This document shows, piece by piece, positions 1 through 10,673 of a stretch of 64,000 nucleotides of DNA. Source of the DNA: Heliorestis convoluta (GTDB taxonomy: Bacteria; Bacillota; Desulfitobacteriia; Heliobacteriales; Heliobacteriaceae); contig NZ_CP045875.1 in NCBI RefSeq assembly GCF_009649955.1, forward strand, positions 496,001 through 560,000, read 5' to 3'. The stretch's first letter is position 1. Each line of letters begins with the position of its first letter. The notes under the pieces were generated by a model that was not told where the DNA came from, searched no databases, and saw only the letters and a program-made list of their open reading frames with translations. The position numbers and the translations under genes were made by a program.

Positions 1-674
1 ACACACATAAGTACATCTTGAAGATAAGCATCTTTGCGCTCTACATAATGCACATCATTCGTTGCTACCAGTCCAAGCTCAAAACTTTTTGCGAGCTGGA
101 TCAGTTGACGGTTCACCTTTTTTTGTTCCGGTAAGCCATGATCTTGTATTTCTATATAATAGTTGTCTTTTCCAAAAATCTGACTGTATAAGGCGACCCG
201 TTCTTGTGCCTGCTTTTCTTGATCTCGTAGCAACAGGGACGGTACTTCACCAGCGAGACAAGCACTTAAAGCAATGAGGCCCTGGCTATACTGGGCGAGC
301 AGTTCATGATCCACTCTTGGTTTATAGTAAAAACCTTCTAGGTGTGCTTTTGATACAAGGGTTGTTAAGTTCCGATAGCCTTGTTGATCTTTGGCCAACA
401 AAACAAGATGGTGCTGTTCTCCATCTTTTTGTACTTCCCGATCTTTTCGATTTCTTGCGGCAACGTAAACTTCGCAACCGATAATCGGTTTGATCCCTTT
501 CGCTTTCGCTTTTTTATAAAAATCGATGACACCATACATAACACCGTGGTCCGTAATAGCTAGAGCAGGCATCGCCAAGTCAACGGCTCGATCAACAAGC
601 TTATTGATTCGAGCCGCACCATCTAAAAGACTATATTCTGTATGCGTATGCAAGTGTACGAAAGGCTGAGGCAA
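1..674 (-). CDS. dnaE: DNA polymerase III subunit alpha, N-terminal part (runs off the left edge)
   Basis: Encodes the first ~224 residues of the catalytic subunit of the replicative DNA polymerase; the remainder lies outside the window. The translation begins with HLHTHTEYSLLDG, the PHP-domain signature with its metal-binding histidines, followed by ITDHGVMYGV, GCEVYVAAR and ATNDVHYV, all typical of the DnaE PHP domain. The start is placed at TTG 674-672: an in-frame TGA lies three codons upstream, and GGTGGTG sits 6 nt before it. The gene follows the S8 protease on the same strand with a 47-bp gap. DnaE rather than PolC is inferred because the PHP domain is at the extreme N-terminus. Confidence 0.93.
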   Translation of the reverse strand, partial: MPQPFVHLHTHTEYSLLDGAARINKLVDRAVDLAMPALAITDHGVMYGVIDFYKKAKAKGIKPIIGCEVYVAARNRKDREVQKDGEQHHLVLLAKDQQGYRNLTTLVSKAHLEGFYYKPRVDHELLAQYSQGLIALSACLAGEVPSLLLRDQEKQAQERVALYSQIFGKDNYYIEIQDHGLPEQKKVNRQLIQLAKSFELGLVATNDVHYVERKDAYLQDVLMC

Positions 675-721
675 GAGGAGTCACCACCCATCTAGTTACC
701 TTGTAAGAAATCTTAAATTGG

Positions 722-1876
722 CTATATCTTTTTCTTCATGTTCCAGCCTGGTTCCTGCTTTATATTTTTTCTTCCTTGTAGAAAGCTGTCGAATTGTTGA
801 GCCGCTTTCAGAGCTTCTCTTTTGTCGATAAAGTATCCCAGTTCTACACTATATCCTCTCTGTTCTTGCCAGCCAATTCTTCTTTTATGGCCTTTTACCA
901 TTACCTGAACAGCTTCTGGTAATAGAAATTCTTGAGACTCTTTCTTTCCCTCTGATTGCAACCCTACTTTTAAGTCGAGAAGACCAGCACCAACTTGTCG
1001 CGGTGGTGCATTAAGGCTACGGGTGTTGCGTAAAAGATGGGCAAATATTTCTGACTCTGTTAGCCTTCGGCCCAGTCTTCGTTCTTCTAAAGAAGTTAGC
1101 AAAGCTGCGGCACCGGCAACGTGTGGTGAAGCCATAGAAGTTCCTCGCAAAGAAGCATACCGTCGTCCCAACCAGCAGCTTAAGATATCAACACCGGGTG
1201 CCACTAGATCAATGGCATCGTTGGAATTGGAAAAAGGAGCTACTTTTTCATTCATATCAACAGCACCAACACAGACGGCTTCTGGAAAAGCGGCCGGATA
1301 GGACCGTTCAATTGTATTAGGATTGCCATCTCCTTCATTTCCAGCAGCACAGACAACTAAGATATTTTTATCTACGGCTTTACGAATGGCTTCGTGAAAT
1401 TCTTTATTGTATTTGGAAGTGCCGAGGCTAATATTGACGATTCGAACTTTTTCCCCTTCCGGTCCTTCCCAGTTAGAAATCCACTCCAGCCCTTTGATCA
1501 CACTTTTTACGCTGCCTTCTCCTTTTTTATCTAGCACTTTGCCGATAAGAAGTCTTACATCGGGTGCTACGCCAACGAGGCCTTTGCCTGCCGTGGCAGC
1601 AGCTACAATTCCGGCTACATGGGTACCATGGCCATTGTCATCTTCAAAATTCTCTGGTTTTCCATCTGTAAAATTCTTACCACCAATGATTCGCTTTCGC
1701 AAGTCAGGATGGTCTCGTTCAATGCCTGAGTCTAATAAGGCGATGACCATGCGATGTCCTTTGGTCCTCGGCCAGATTTCCGGTGCACCGATGAGTTTGA
1801 TGTTAGGTGGTATGCTCGTTGGACTTTCTATATTTACTGAAAGGGTTTTAAACAGGGGGATTCTAAAATTCTGCAT
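722..1876 (-). CDS. Subtilisin-like (S8) serine protease, intracellular type
   Basis: A 384-residue peptidase of the S8 family. The catalytic triad is visible: Asp49 in LLDSGIERDHPD, His83 in NGHGTHVAG and Ser247 in GTSMASPHVAG, with oxyanion Asn180 in CAAGNEGDG. There is no signal peptide and no long propeptide, so it probably acts in the cytoplasm, like Bacillus intracellular subtilisins. About 50 C-terminal residues follow the protease fold and include RGYSVELGYFIDKREALKAA, which faintly resembles half of a SPOR repeat (inference). AAAGGGAG lies 8 nt before the ATG. It may be cotranscribed with dnaE downstream. Substrate is unknown. Confidence 0.93.
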   Translation of the reverse strand: MQNFRIPLFKTLSVNIESPTSIPPNIKLIGAPEIWPRTKGHRMVIALLDSGIERDHPDLRKRIIGGKNFTDGKPENFEDDNGHGTHVAGIVAAATAGKGLVGVAPDVRLLIGKVLDKKGEGSVKSVIKGLEWISNWEGPEGEKVRIVNISLGTSKYNKEFHEAIRKAVDKNILVVCAAGNEGDGNPNTIERSYPAAFPEAVCVGAVDMNEKVAPFSNSNDAIDLVAPGVDILSCWLGRRYASLRGTSMASPHVAGAAALLTSLEERRLGRRLTESEIFAHLLRNTRSLNAPPRQVGAGLLDLKVGLQSEGKKESQEFLLPEAVQVMVKGHKRRIGWQEQRGYSVELGYFIDKREALKAAQQFDSFLQGRKNIKQEPGWNMKKKI

Positions 1877-2001
1877 GCTTTACTCCCTTTCCTTTCCTTC
1901 TTTGTTACCTTTTTTCGTCGCTTTGTAATGCCTATTCTATTCCACCTTTTTCCACAAGGTGACCTTAAAGATAGTTTTTTTACAAAAATCTCTCCAAAGA
2001 A

Positions 2002-2032
2002 TAAAAAAAGAGAACCTAGCGTTTGCTGGTTC
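2002..2032 (-). terminator. Intrinsic terminator of the acyl-CoA ligase gene
   Basis: On the minus strand a GAACC-AGC / GCT-A-GGTTC stem with an AAAC loop is followed by a run of T residues, just after the stop codon at 2046. Confidence 0.8.
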
Positions 2033-2045
2033 CCTTCATTGTGAT

Positions 2046-3719
<1,674 letters not shown>

Positions 3720-3906
3720 TATAATTCATTCCTCCCTACAATACTATAACGATATCTCGTGAACTCTCATCTAAGTCACGAGATTGAAGATGAAGTCACC
3801 TGATTGGAGAAAAACTCAACTGGTCGATTTTGTCTATGAGGATTTTTTTATTCTAGAAATCACGTCAAATTCCTTGTGTAAGGCAAGAAGTTTCGACAAA
3901 TATTCA

Positions 3907-3939
3907 ACAAAAAAAAGACAGCCTTTGTGCAAAGGCTGT
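3907..3939 (-). terminator. Intrinsic terminator of the metY-metX operon
   Basis: The minus strand holds a CAGCCTTT / AAAGGCTG stem with a four-base loop followed by a T run, about 60 bp after metX. The rest of the 3720-3996 gap contains no convincing gene. Confidence 0.88.
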
Positions 3940-3996
3940 GCAAATAACAATGGTTTCACTTATAAGGAGTCTTTTGATTGAGTCAATTGCAAAAGG

Positions 3997-5172
3997 TTAC
4001 AAACCTCTGCTCTCAGCAAGTTCAAAAATAAAGTCCCTAATAATTGGACTCATCTGATCAAATTCAATCAAAAAAGCATCATGACCATGAGGACTTTTTA
4101 GTTCTTTGTACTCCACATCTTTTCGCTTCTTCTCCATTAAATGTGCCATTTCAATCATGTAGGAAGGTGGGTAGAGCCAGTCAGAGTCAATGCCAACGAA
4201 TAGAGTTTTTGCTTTGATACGTCCGAGTGCTTTGGCCAAGCCACCTCTGCGACGACCTATATCATGTAAATCCATGGCTTTACAAAGGTACAAATAACTG
4301 TTAGCGTCAAAACGCTTGACCAACTTATCGCCCTGGTAGTGTAGATAGCTTTCTATCTCAAAACGACTATCAAAGCGAAAGTATTCATCAGGGTGTGTGT
4401 GAACCATTCTTCTGCCAAAACGAAGATTGAACAGCTCATCGCTTCGATAGGTAATCATTCCGAGCATCCGTGCAATGGAAAGTCCCTGCGCGGGTCCCAC
4501 TTCTGGATAGTAGTTACCTTGGTTCCAGGTGGGATCTAACATAATTGATTGCCGCATTACTTCATTAAAAGCAATGCCCATGGCAGTCATACGACCTGCT
4601 GTAGCAATGGGTAAAATCCCGTCTATCTGATCAGGATAGGTTACAGCCCATTCAAGCACTTGCATACCACCCATAGAACCACCGATGACACAGAGCAGTC
4701 GTTCTACACCCAAATGTTGCACGAGCGCTTTTTGGGCTCGAACCATGTCACGAATGGTAAAGACGGGAAAGTTCATCCCATAAGGCATCTCCGTTGCTGG
4801 ATTGATACTACTTGGACCGGTCGTTCCTCGACAGCCACCTAGGACGTTTGAGCAGATGACAAAAAAGCGATTGGTATCGATTGTTTTGCCTGGTCCGATC
4901 ATATCATCCCACCAGCCTGCCGCCTTGTCACTTTTATCATATTTGCCAGCAGCGTGCTGATCGCCTGTCAGTGCATGAGCCACTAATATAGCGTTGGATC
5001 GCCCTTCATTTAAGGTGCCGTAGGTTTCGTAGGCTAGGGTGATCGGGCCTAGTCGGTGTCCTGATTCCAGCACCATTTCTTCAGGAGAGATCGCAAAGGT
5101 AAAGTGTTCAGTTTTCGTGATCAGCTCCCGCGCTGAACTGGCTACGGAAAACCGCGAGGCCCCTTGATACAT
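3997..5172 (-). CDS. metX: Homoserine O-acetyltransferase
   Basis: Transfers acetyl from acetyl-CoA to L-homoserine, the activating step of methionine synthesis. The 391-residue alpha/beta-hydrolase has nucleophile Ser166 in VIGGSMGGMQVLEW, an acidic residue in VGIDSDWLYPP and the catalytic histidine in SPHGHDAFLIEFD. The start is set at ATG 5172 because AGGAGG, which overlaps the metY stop codon, lies 5-6 nt upstream; an ATG 21 nt further up is in frame but lacks a site. The tight coupling to metY shows one operon under the upstream SAM-I riboswitch. Acetyl rather than succinyl specificity is inferred from the metY partner and family. Confidence 0.94.
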   Translation of the reverse strand: MYQGASRFSVASSARELITKTEHFTFAISPEEMVLESGHRLGPITLAYETYGTLNEGRSNAILVAHALTGDQHAAGKYDKSDKAAGWWDDMIGPGKTIDTNRFFVICSNVLGGCRGTTGPSSINPATEMPYGMNFPVFTIRDMVRAQKALVQHLGVERLLCVIGGSMGGMQVLEWAVTYPDQIDGILPIATAGRMTAMGIAFNEVMRQSIMLDPTWNQGNYYPEVGPAQGLSIARMLGMITYRSDELFNLRFGRRMVHTHPDEYFRFDSRFEIESYLHYQGDKLVKRFDANSYLYLCKAMDLHDIGRRRGGLAKALGRIKAKTLFVGIDSDWLYPPSYMIEMAHLMEKKRKDVEYKELKSPHGHDAFLIEFDQMSPIIRDFIFELAESRGL

Positions 5173-5182
5173 TGTTTTCCTC

Positions 5183-6469
5183 CTATTTATCAAGCTTTAA
5201 AGCTTGATCCAGATCTTCAATTAAATCTTGTCCGTCTTCTAAACCGACAGAAAGCCTTACGAGATCAGGCGTAACGCCAGTATCACGTTGTGCTTCTTCT
5301 GTAAGCTGACTGTGTGTCGTAGAAGCGGGGTGAATGACCAGTGATTTCGCATCTCCCACATTGGCCAGATGAGAAAAGATTTGTAGACTGTCGATAAAGC
5401 GCTTTCCTGCTTCCAGTCCACCTTGAATGCCAAAAGCAAAAATGGCGCCTGCGCCTTTGGGCAAGTATTTATGGCTAAGATCATAAGAAGGGTGGCCTGG
5501 TAATTCGGGATAAGAGACCCAACTTACTTGATCATGTTCTGTTAAAAAAGTAACAATTTTTCGGGTATTGCTTACATGGCGGTCCATGCGCAGTGACAAG
5601 GTTTCAATGCCCTGTAGAAGCAAAAAGGCGTTAAAAGGACTGATGCACATGCCCATATCTCGGAGCAATTGCACCCGCGCTTTGATAATGTAAGCAGCTG
5701 GGCCAATGTCTTTGCTATAGACTAAACCATGGTAGCTGGGATCGGGGTTGGTAAATCCAGGGAAACGTTCGTTTTGGGCCCAGTCAAATTTGCCACCATC
5801 GACAATAATACCACCGATGGATGTGCCATGACCACCGAGAAATTTTGTAGCTGAATATACAACAATATCAGCACCAAAATCAAGAGGGCGGCAGAGATAA
5901 GGTGTAAGCAAGGTGTTATCTATAATCAAAGGAATGCCTGCACTGTGAGCCACAGCAGATACCTTTTCTATATCAAGAATGTCACCTTTGGGGTTGCCAA
6001 TGGCTTCTGCAAAAAGAGCTTTTGTTTTCTCATTGATGGCTGAACGAAAGTTTTCGGGATCTGAAGGATCAACAAAGCGAACTACAATTCCATATTTGGG
6101 AAGTGTGTGTGCAAAGAGATTGTACGTTCCACCATAGAGGCTCGTGGAGGCTACGATTTCATCACCAGCACCAGCAATATTCATAATAGCTGTGGTAATG
6201 GCGGCCTGCCCAGAAGAAAGAGCAAGGGCTCCCACTCCACCATCTAGAGCAGCGAGTCGTTCCTCTAGCACACCAATGGTAGGGTTGGTTATGCGCGTAT
6301 AGATATAACCAGGTTCTTTCAGGGCGAAAAGATTGGCAGCGTGCTCCGTATCGCGAAAAAGGTAGGATGTTGTTTGATAGATGGGCACAGCTCTCGATAA
6401 CGTTTCCGAATCTGCTTTTTGTCCAGCATGTAAGGCCAGGGTGTCAAACCGGAATTGTTTCTCATTCAT
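5183..6469 (-). CDS. metY: O-acetylhomoserine sulfhydrylase (PLP-dependent)
   Basis: Converts O-acetylhomoserine and sulfide to homocysteine. The 428-residue protein belongs to the Cys/Met-metabolism PLP enzymes; the PLP lysine is Lys209 in [12 protein letters not shown], with [14 protein letters not shown] and [10 protein letters not shown] around the cofactor site. The N-terminus [10 protein letters not shown] and the length fit MetY better than cystathionine synthases/lyases. AAGGAG precedes the ATG. It is the first gene of the metY-metX pair and lies directly behind the SAM-I riboswitch and its terminator, so expression should fall when S-adenosylmethionine is abundant. Confidence 0.94.
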   Translation of the reverse strand: MNEKQFRFDTLALHAGQKADSETLSRAVPIYQTTSYLFRDTEHAANLFALKEPGYIYTRITNPTIGVLEERLAALDGGVGALALSSGQAAITTAIMNIAGAGDEIVASTSLYGGTYNLFAHTLPKYGIVVRFVDPSDPENFRSAINEKTKALFAEAIGNPKGDILDIEKVSAVAHSAGIPLIIDNTLLTPYLCRPLDFGADIVVYSATKFLGGHGTSIGGIIVDGGKFDWAQNERFPGFTNPDPSYHGLVYSKDIGPAAYIIKARVQLLRDMGMCISPFNAFLLLQGIETLSLRMDRHVSNTRKIVTFLTEHDQVSWVSYPELPGHPSYDLSHKYLPKGAGAIFAFGIQGGLEAGKRFIDSLQIFSHLANVGDAKSLVIHPASTTHSQLTEEAQRDTGVTPDLVRLSVGLEDGQDLIEDLDQALKLDK

Positions 6470-6510
6470 AAATCTAGCGTCTCCTTCCGCTCCAGTGAAT
6501 TTTTATTGAT

Positions 6511-6540
6511 AAAAAAAGCCCTTCGCAGACGAAGAGCTTT
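6511..6540 (-). terminator. Riboswitch-controlled terminator before metY
   Basis: Minus strand: AAAGCTCTTCG-TCTG-CGAAGGGCTTT followed by a T run. It lies between the SAM-I aptamer and metY and is the expected expression platform. Confidence 0.9.
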
Positions 6541-6550
6541 TATCCAATCT

Positions 6551-6656
6551 CTCATCTGTCAGGACTTTTCGATCCTGAAGGAATTGGCACCGTGATCACA
6601 TCGAACTGGTTGCCGGGTTTCATCGGGCCCTTTCCCTCCACCTCTCTTGATGAGCT
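6551..6656 (-). promoter_or_regulatory. SAM-I (S-box) riboswitch aptamer
   Basis: Read on the minus strand, the region shows the conserved S-box blocks in order: CTCATCAAGAGAGGTGGAGG, CCCGATGAAACCCGGCAACC, ACGGTGCCAATTCC and GACAGATGAGAG. The first and last blocks close the P1 helix. It is followed by a terminator hairpin and then metY-metX. Binding of S-adenosylmethionine is expected to favour termination. Confidence 0.96.
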
Positions 6657-6680
6657 TTTATTTTGTTGAATACCTTCCCA

Positions 6681-6709
6681 ATTGTAACGTAAATAGGATA
6701 GTGCGTCAA
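6681..6709 (-). promoter_or_regulatory. Sigma-A-type promoter of the SAM-I/metYX transcript
   Basis: On the minus strand TTGACG (6709-6704) and TACAAT (6686-6681) are separated by 17 bp, about 25 bp upstream of the aptamer. Confidence 0.75.
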
Positions 6710-6788
6710 TCTTTTCACGTTGTTAACGATTGCACTTACAAAAGTGAAAATTGAATTTTTCTAGCCTTTGTTGCAGAGGTTGAAAGTG

Positions 6789-8453
6789 CTATGGTTTGAT
6801 TTTGAAACGTCGTATCATCCATAAAAGTTCACTACTTACATCACTTGTTTTTTCTGCAGAAGCAGCCAGCTCTTCACTCGCAGCCATTTGTTCTTGTAAG
6901 ACGGTCGCAATATTGGTTGCATCGTCTGCAATATGGCCAGCCGTCTTATTGGCATGATTTATATTTTCCGTCACTTGCACTGCTTTATCCTGCAACTGCA
7001 ATGCTTTTTCAAGATTGGATTGTAAGACTGTGCCAATGTTGTTCGAAGCCTGGTTCATTTTTACCATAATCTGGCTTACTTGATTCATCTTAGCACTACC
7101 CGATTCTACAACCTTGTGATTGAGGTTCATGGATTGGGCAGAGCGTTCAATCTGCTCGTTAATGTTTTTTAAGATAGTCATAATAGATTGACTGGACCGA
7201 GCTGATTCTTCGGCAAGCTTCCTCACTTCTTCTGCAACAACAGCAAAACCACGTCCTTGATCGCCTGCTCGAGCTGCTTCAATGGCTGCATTTAAGGCGA
7301 GCATCTGTGTCTGAGAAGACAAGTTGTTGATAACTTCTGTAATTTTCGTAATTTGAATGGCTTCCTTTTCTAAGTTGTTCATAATCAACAAAGTCTGCGT
7401 AACTGATTGTTGGATCTCTTCCATCTGCTTTTTGGCTTCTCCTACTTGAGTAAGGCCTTCGTCTGACGTTGCACTTACTTTTTCTCCTGTTTCAAAAGCT
7501 TTTTGAGCAGCCCTGGTTATGGCTTGTACCGTCTGATTCATGTCTGAAGTAATAAGTTGCGTATTGTTCAGTAAAGTCTGTTGATTATTCGTCTGCTGGG
7601 AAAGATCGTCAACACTTGTTGAGATCTGCTCCGTAGCCATAGCCACTTGACGACTGGCATTCGCTAAGAGTGTAGAAGTATCGTCTACCGATTGCGCCGA
7701 GCGATCGACCGTTTCTAAAATACTTTTCAGCCCAATCGATAATTTGTTCATCTCTAAAGCCAATTGCCCTAGTTCATCACGACTCTCTTCTTCTACTCTT
7801 CGAGTCATATCACCCTGATTAATCGCTTTAGAGGCTTGTTGTATAGCTTCTAAAGACTTTTGAACAGAGCTATAAAATAGAAAAGCAGTGATTAAAGAGG
7901 TTACCAAAAAAATTGACCACGTCACAATTCCAATCATAAATAGTTCCTGTACACCGGCCGCAATCATGGCAAACATGGTGCTTATACCAACAATCGCCGG
8001 CAGCGCTGCTGTCGTTAGAACTTTCTGAAAAATCCCTTTGTGACGGAAAGGCACACCGACACGTAGGGTATATGCTTTTTTCCCATTAATCATAACAGGG
8101 TGGCTGGCATCAATTAATACTTCACCAGTATTACGATAATACACTTGCTCAAGGGGCTTTAAGGATTCTACACCGGCTTTGCCAACGGCATCTAAAAAGG
8201 TCACGCCTTCCCGTAGCCGATTCGTATGTATGAGTGAACGACCTTGGGGGGAAACGAGCAAAATATACTCAAAATTTCCAAGACGACGATCAAAAATCTG
8301 ACGAATCTGACTTTCTACTTCTGCTACCTCTTTCGTTTGTAACAGTGTTGCCATCTCTTGAGCCAGAGAAGCAGCCAGTTCTCGACAGGCGCTGGCTTCT
8401 GGCCTCTTAAGAAGGTCTTGGTCGTCCCGCTTGTTTTTCATTGCTATGACCAT
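6789..8453 (-). CDS. Methyl-accepting chemotaxis protein
   Basis: A 554-residue chemoreceptor. Two adjacent hydrophobic segments (about 146-166 and 171-194) lie in the middle, followed by HAMP (about 195-247) and a long signalling coiled coil whose hairpin tip contains [20 protein letters not shown]. The ~140-residue sensory part precedes the first membrane segment and has no signal sequence, so it should be cytoplasmic; it carries [16 protein letters not shown] and [12 protein letters not shown], a PAS/Cache-like pattern (inference). AAGGAG lies 7 nt before the ATG. No chemotaxis genes are adjacent, so partners must lie elsewhere. Ligand is unknown. Confidence 0.92.
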   Translation of the reverse strand: MVIAMKNKRDDQDLLKRPEASACRELAASLAQEMATLLQTKEVAEVESQIRQIFDRRLGNFEYILLVSPQGRSLIHTNRLREGVTFLDAVGKAGVESLKPLEQVYYRNTGEVLIDASHPVMINGKKAYTLRVGVPFRHKGIFQKVLTTAALPAIVGISTMFAMIAAGVQELFMIGIVTWSIFLVTSLITAFLFYSSVQKSLEAIQQASKAINQGDMTRRVEEESRDELGQLALEMNKLSIGLKSILETVDRSAQSVDDTSTLLANASRQVAMATEQISTSVDDLSQQTNNQQTLLNNTQLITSDMNQTVQAITRAAQKAFETGEKVSATSDEGLTQVGEAKKQMEEIQQSVTQTLLIMNNLEKEAIQITKITEVINNLSSQTQMLALNAAIEAARAGDQGRGFAVVAEEVRKLAEESARSSQSIMTILKNINEQIERSAQSMNLNHKVVESGSAKMNQVSQIMVKMNQASNNIGTVLQSNLEKALQLQDKAVQVTENINHANKTAGHIADDATNIATVLQEQMAASEELAASAEKTSDVSSELLWMIRRFKIKP

Positions 8454-8561
8454 GAAACCAGCTCCTTTTCATTTTTTATGGATTCTATGTCCACTAATAA
8501 TAATATATTATAGCAAAAATCTTTTGAACATTGTGTCATATTTTGTCGTACTTGAAATAAT

Positions 8562-8600
8562 AAAACCGCCCTGGACTTCCTATCGTCACAAGGCGGTTTT
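8562..8600 (-). terminator. Intrinsic terminator after msrA
   Basis: AAAACCGCC and GGCGGTTTT form a 9-bp stem around a 21-nt loop. T-rich tracts on both sides could let it work in either direction; on the minus strand it follows msrA. Confidence 0.65.
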
Positions 8601-8695
8601 CCTTTATTCAACAATAACCTATTCTATAACCTTCTTTTTCTAGATCTTCTTTTTGGGATTAAGCCTAAAAATGCTGAGATTTAATACAGTAGCAA

Positions 8696-9241
8696 TTACT
8701 TCTCCTTCTTTTCTGGCCAGTATTTTTGGAGAAAACGATCGCGACCCGATCCCATGCGATAAAATTGATATCGTCTAGGGTTCTTTTTATGAAAATCCTG
8801 GTGATATTCTTCAGCTGAATAGAAGGTACTAGCAGGTAAAATGGGCGTTGCAATGGGATCTTGAAAACGCTTGCTTCTAGCGAGGGCCTCTTTGGAAGCC
8901 AGAGCTTTTTCCTTTTGCATCTCATTGTGGTAGAAAATAGCCGTTCGATAGGAATCACCACGATCAAAGAATTGACCGCTATTATCGGTCGGATCAATTT
9001 GCTGCCAGAAGAGCTCAAGGAGTTCTTCATAAGAAAGCTCCTCCCGATTGTAGGTCAATTGAACAGCTTCGTAGTGACCTGTTTCCTCTGAGCAAACCTC
9101 TTCATAAGAAGGATTCTCTACATGGCCTCCTGTATAGCCTGACTCTATCTTGATAAGACCTTTGAGTTGCTCAAAAGGGGCAACCATACACCAAAAACAA
9201 CCGCCAGCAAAAGTCGCTTTTTCTATGTTGTGATTTGTCAA
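8696..9241 (-). CDS. msrA: Peptide methionine (S)-S-oxide reductase
   Basis: Repairs oxidised methionine by reducing the S-sulfoxide. The MsrA signature GGCFWCM, with the catalytic cysteine, is near the N-terminus, followed by ESGYTGGHVENPSYEEVC and RYQFYRMGSGRDRFLQ. The start chosen is TTG 9241, which has GAGGTG about 6 nt upstream; a GTG at 9250 is in frame but overlaps that site. The enzyme has only the MsrA domain (181 residues). It is followed on the minus strand by a terminator and preceded by a small ferredoxin gene, which may or may not be cotranscribed. Confidence 0.95.
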   Translation of the reverse strand: MTNHNIEKATFAGGCFWCMVAPFEQLKGLIKIESGYTGGHVENPSYEEVCSEETGHYEAVQLTYNREELSYEELLELFWQQIDPTDNSGQFFDRGDSYRTAIFYHNEMQKEKALASKEALARSKRFQDPIATPILPASTFYSAEEYHQDFHKKNPRRYQFYRMGSGRDRFLQKYWPEKKEK

Positions 9242-9270
9242 CGGACTCACCTCTGTGTTCTAACTCATTT

Positions 9271-9507
9271 TTATCCTTTGCGAATGGCATCAACAGGACA
9301 GCAAGCAGCACAGCATCCACAACCAGGACAAAGCTGCCCATCAATTTGAAATACTTTCTCTTCTCTCCCATAGGCATCAAGAGCGTCCCATGTGCAAATG
9401 TTGAGACAGAATTTGCAACCGATACAGTCTTCTTCAATCCGATAGTAAGAAGACTCTTGCTCTTGCTCTCGCTCTCGCTTTTGAACCACTTCCGTTACCG
9501 TAACCAT
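9271..9507 (-). CDS. Small 2[4Fe-4S] ferredoxin
   Basis: A 78-residue electron carrier with two cluster motifs, CIGCKFCLNICTW and CPGCGCCAACCPVDAI. The usual proline after the fourth cysteine of the first motif is replaced by tryptophan. A charged ~20-residue N-terminal leader precedes the first motif. Start: ATG 9507, with AGGGAGA 9 nt upstream; a GTG three codons earlier is too close to that site. It lies 20-30 bp upstream of msrA on the same strand, so cotranscription is possible. Redox partner unknown. Confidence 0.9.
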   Translation of the reverse strand: MVTVTEVVQKREREQEQESSYYRIEEDCIGCKFCLNICTWDALDAYGREEKVFQIDGQLCPGCGCCAACCPVDAIRKG

Positions 9508-9692
9508 GTAGATCACTCTCCCTTATCAGTAAAAAAGGGCAATAGTAGGAAATCTATGCTTTCATTATACCAGAAGAGGACTTTCATATAAACTGTTTTC
9601 ACTGTCATAATGTTGTAAAAACAAGCCTTTTTCTCGTTAACCAGCCGTACCCGGCCGGGCACAACCAACGATGAAAAACAATATTTCCTGTC

Positions 9693-10002
<310 letters not shown>

Positions 10003-10051
10003 TACTCTTTACATCGCTATTATTTCTCTGTGTAGTTTTCAGGGTACAAGG

Positions 10052-10092
10052 AAAAAAGCCTACTCCATTTTATAGATGGAGTAGGCTTTTTT
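10052..10092 (+). terminator. Strong intrinsic terminator after the rRNA remnant
   Basis: AAAAAGCCTACTCCAT and ATGGAGTAGGCTTTTTT form a 16-bp stem with a 6-nt loop and a T run. It lies about 50 bp after the 23S fragment and may be the original rRNA-operon terminator. Confidence 0.9.
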
Positions 10093-10094
10093 GT

Positions 10095-10141
10095 GACCCT
10101 CTAGACTCCTTCGGGTAGAACCAAAAGGAGTCTAGAGAGTC
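10095..10141. repeat. 17-bp inverted repeat, second hairpin after the rRNA remnant
   Basis: GACCCTCTAGACTCCTT (10095-10111) and AAGGAGTCTAGAGAGTC (10125-10141) pair with one mismatch around a 13-nt loop. No T run follows on either strand, so it is not an ordinary terminator. Confidence 0.75.
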
Positions 10142-10180
10142 GCTTCTAAGCACCATAATAAAGACTTCATCAAAAAAAGC

Positions 10181-10209
10181 TTGTCTCTGCAAAGAAAAAA
10201 GCATATAAT
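10181..10209 (+). promoter_or_regulatory. Promoter of the 47-residue protein gene
   Basis: TTGTCT (10181-10186) and TATAAT (10204-10209) are spaced by 17 bp. Confidence 0.7.
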
Positions 10210-10222
10210 GAACGGCATGGTT

Positions 10223-10238
10223 ATACTGTATACAGTAT
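10223..10238. promoter_or_regulatory. 16-bp perfect palindrome, operator-like
   Basis: ATACTGTATACAGTAT is its own reverse complement. It starts about 7 bp after the expected transcription start and lies 44 bp before the ATG of the 47-residue gene, a typical place for a repressor site. The cognate regulator is unknown. Confidence 0.5.
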
Positions 10239-10281
10239 GGAGAGCCGAAGAGGCGAAAATAATAGGAGGCGTATTTTAACA

Positions 10282-10425
10282 ATGGAATACCTGGTAACCT
10301 GGAGCGATGGAGAAGAAGTTCGATATCAATTCATGGACAGTGCAGTACTCAAAAGAGCACGATTGGAGCCAGATCGAATTTACAGTATCATCGAGCTAGC
10401 AACGGGGCAGGTAATAACATCTTAG
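10282..10425 (+). CDS. Hypothetical 47-residue protein
   Basis: I do not recognise this family. The short soluble protein begins MEYLVTWSDGEEVRYQ and ends in IIELATGQVITS; it looks like a small beta-rich domain. AGGAGG lies 12 nt before the ATG at 10282; an ATG at 10237 is in frame but has no site and overlaps the palindrome. A promoter with 17-bp spacing and a palindromic operator-like sequence precede it, which argues that it is a real, regulated gene. It stands between the rRNA remnant and the nadE leader. Confidence 0.6.
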   Translation: MEYLVTWSDGEEVRYQFMDSAVLKRARLEPDRIYSIIELATGQVITS

Positions 10426-10438
10426 AAGGAAAACAAAC

Positions 10439-10467
10439 TTGTCTTCTATGTAGGGTAGATGTACAAT
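10439..10467 (+). promoter_or_regulatory. Promoter of the nadE leader
   Basis: TTGTCT (10439-10444) and TACAAT (10462-10467) are spaced by 17 bp. Transcription should start near 10474, at the first base of the GTAGGCT segment that can pair with the terminator arm. Confidence 0.65.
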
Positions 10468-10473
10468 ACATAG

Positions 10474-10582
10474 GTAGGCTGAACAAGTGGAGCCCATCAT
10501 AAAATAGAACTACAAATATATAACGGCAACGGAGCCTACTTAACCTGGTAAAAAGGAACACCAGGAAAGTAGGCTTTATTTA
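10474..10582 (+). ncRNA. Structured leader/attenuator upstream of nadE
   Basis: AGCCTACTT (10533-10541) can pair with AAGTAGGCT (10567-10575) to make a terminator that also contains CCTGGT/ACCAGG and ends in TTATTTATT. The same AGCCTAC can instead pair with GTAGGCT at the predicted 5' end (10474-10480). The mutually exclusive helices look like a riboswitch-type or attenuator-type switch, or alternatively a ~107-nt standalone RNA. I cannot match it to a known class. nadE begins 92 bp downstream with no second clear promoter. Confidence 0.5.
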
Positions 10583-10673
10583 TTATAAAGGATAATATCA
10601 ACAGGAAAGCAGATCAGAAAGTAAGCTTTACTTTTAAAAACCTTGACAGGGAGAGCAAAAGGAGGAGCCAGAT

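Noticed and set aside
3892-3898. Perfect Spo0A box (TGTCGAA on the minus strand) upstream of the acyl-CoA ligase
   Set aside because: About eight such 7-mers are expected by chance on both strands of 64 kb, and no promoter could be placed next to it.
3784-3981. 65-residue plus-strand open frame between the ligase and metX
   Set aside because: No ribosome site, no recognisable composition, and it runs through the metX terminator hairpin.
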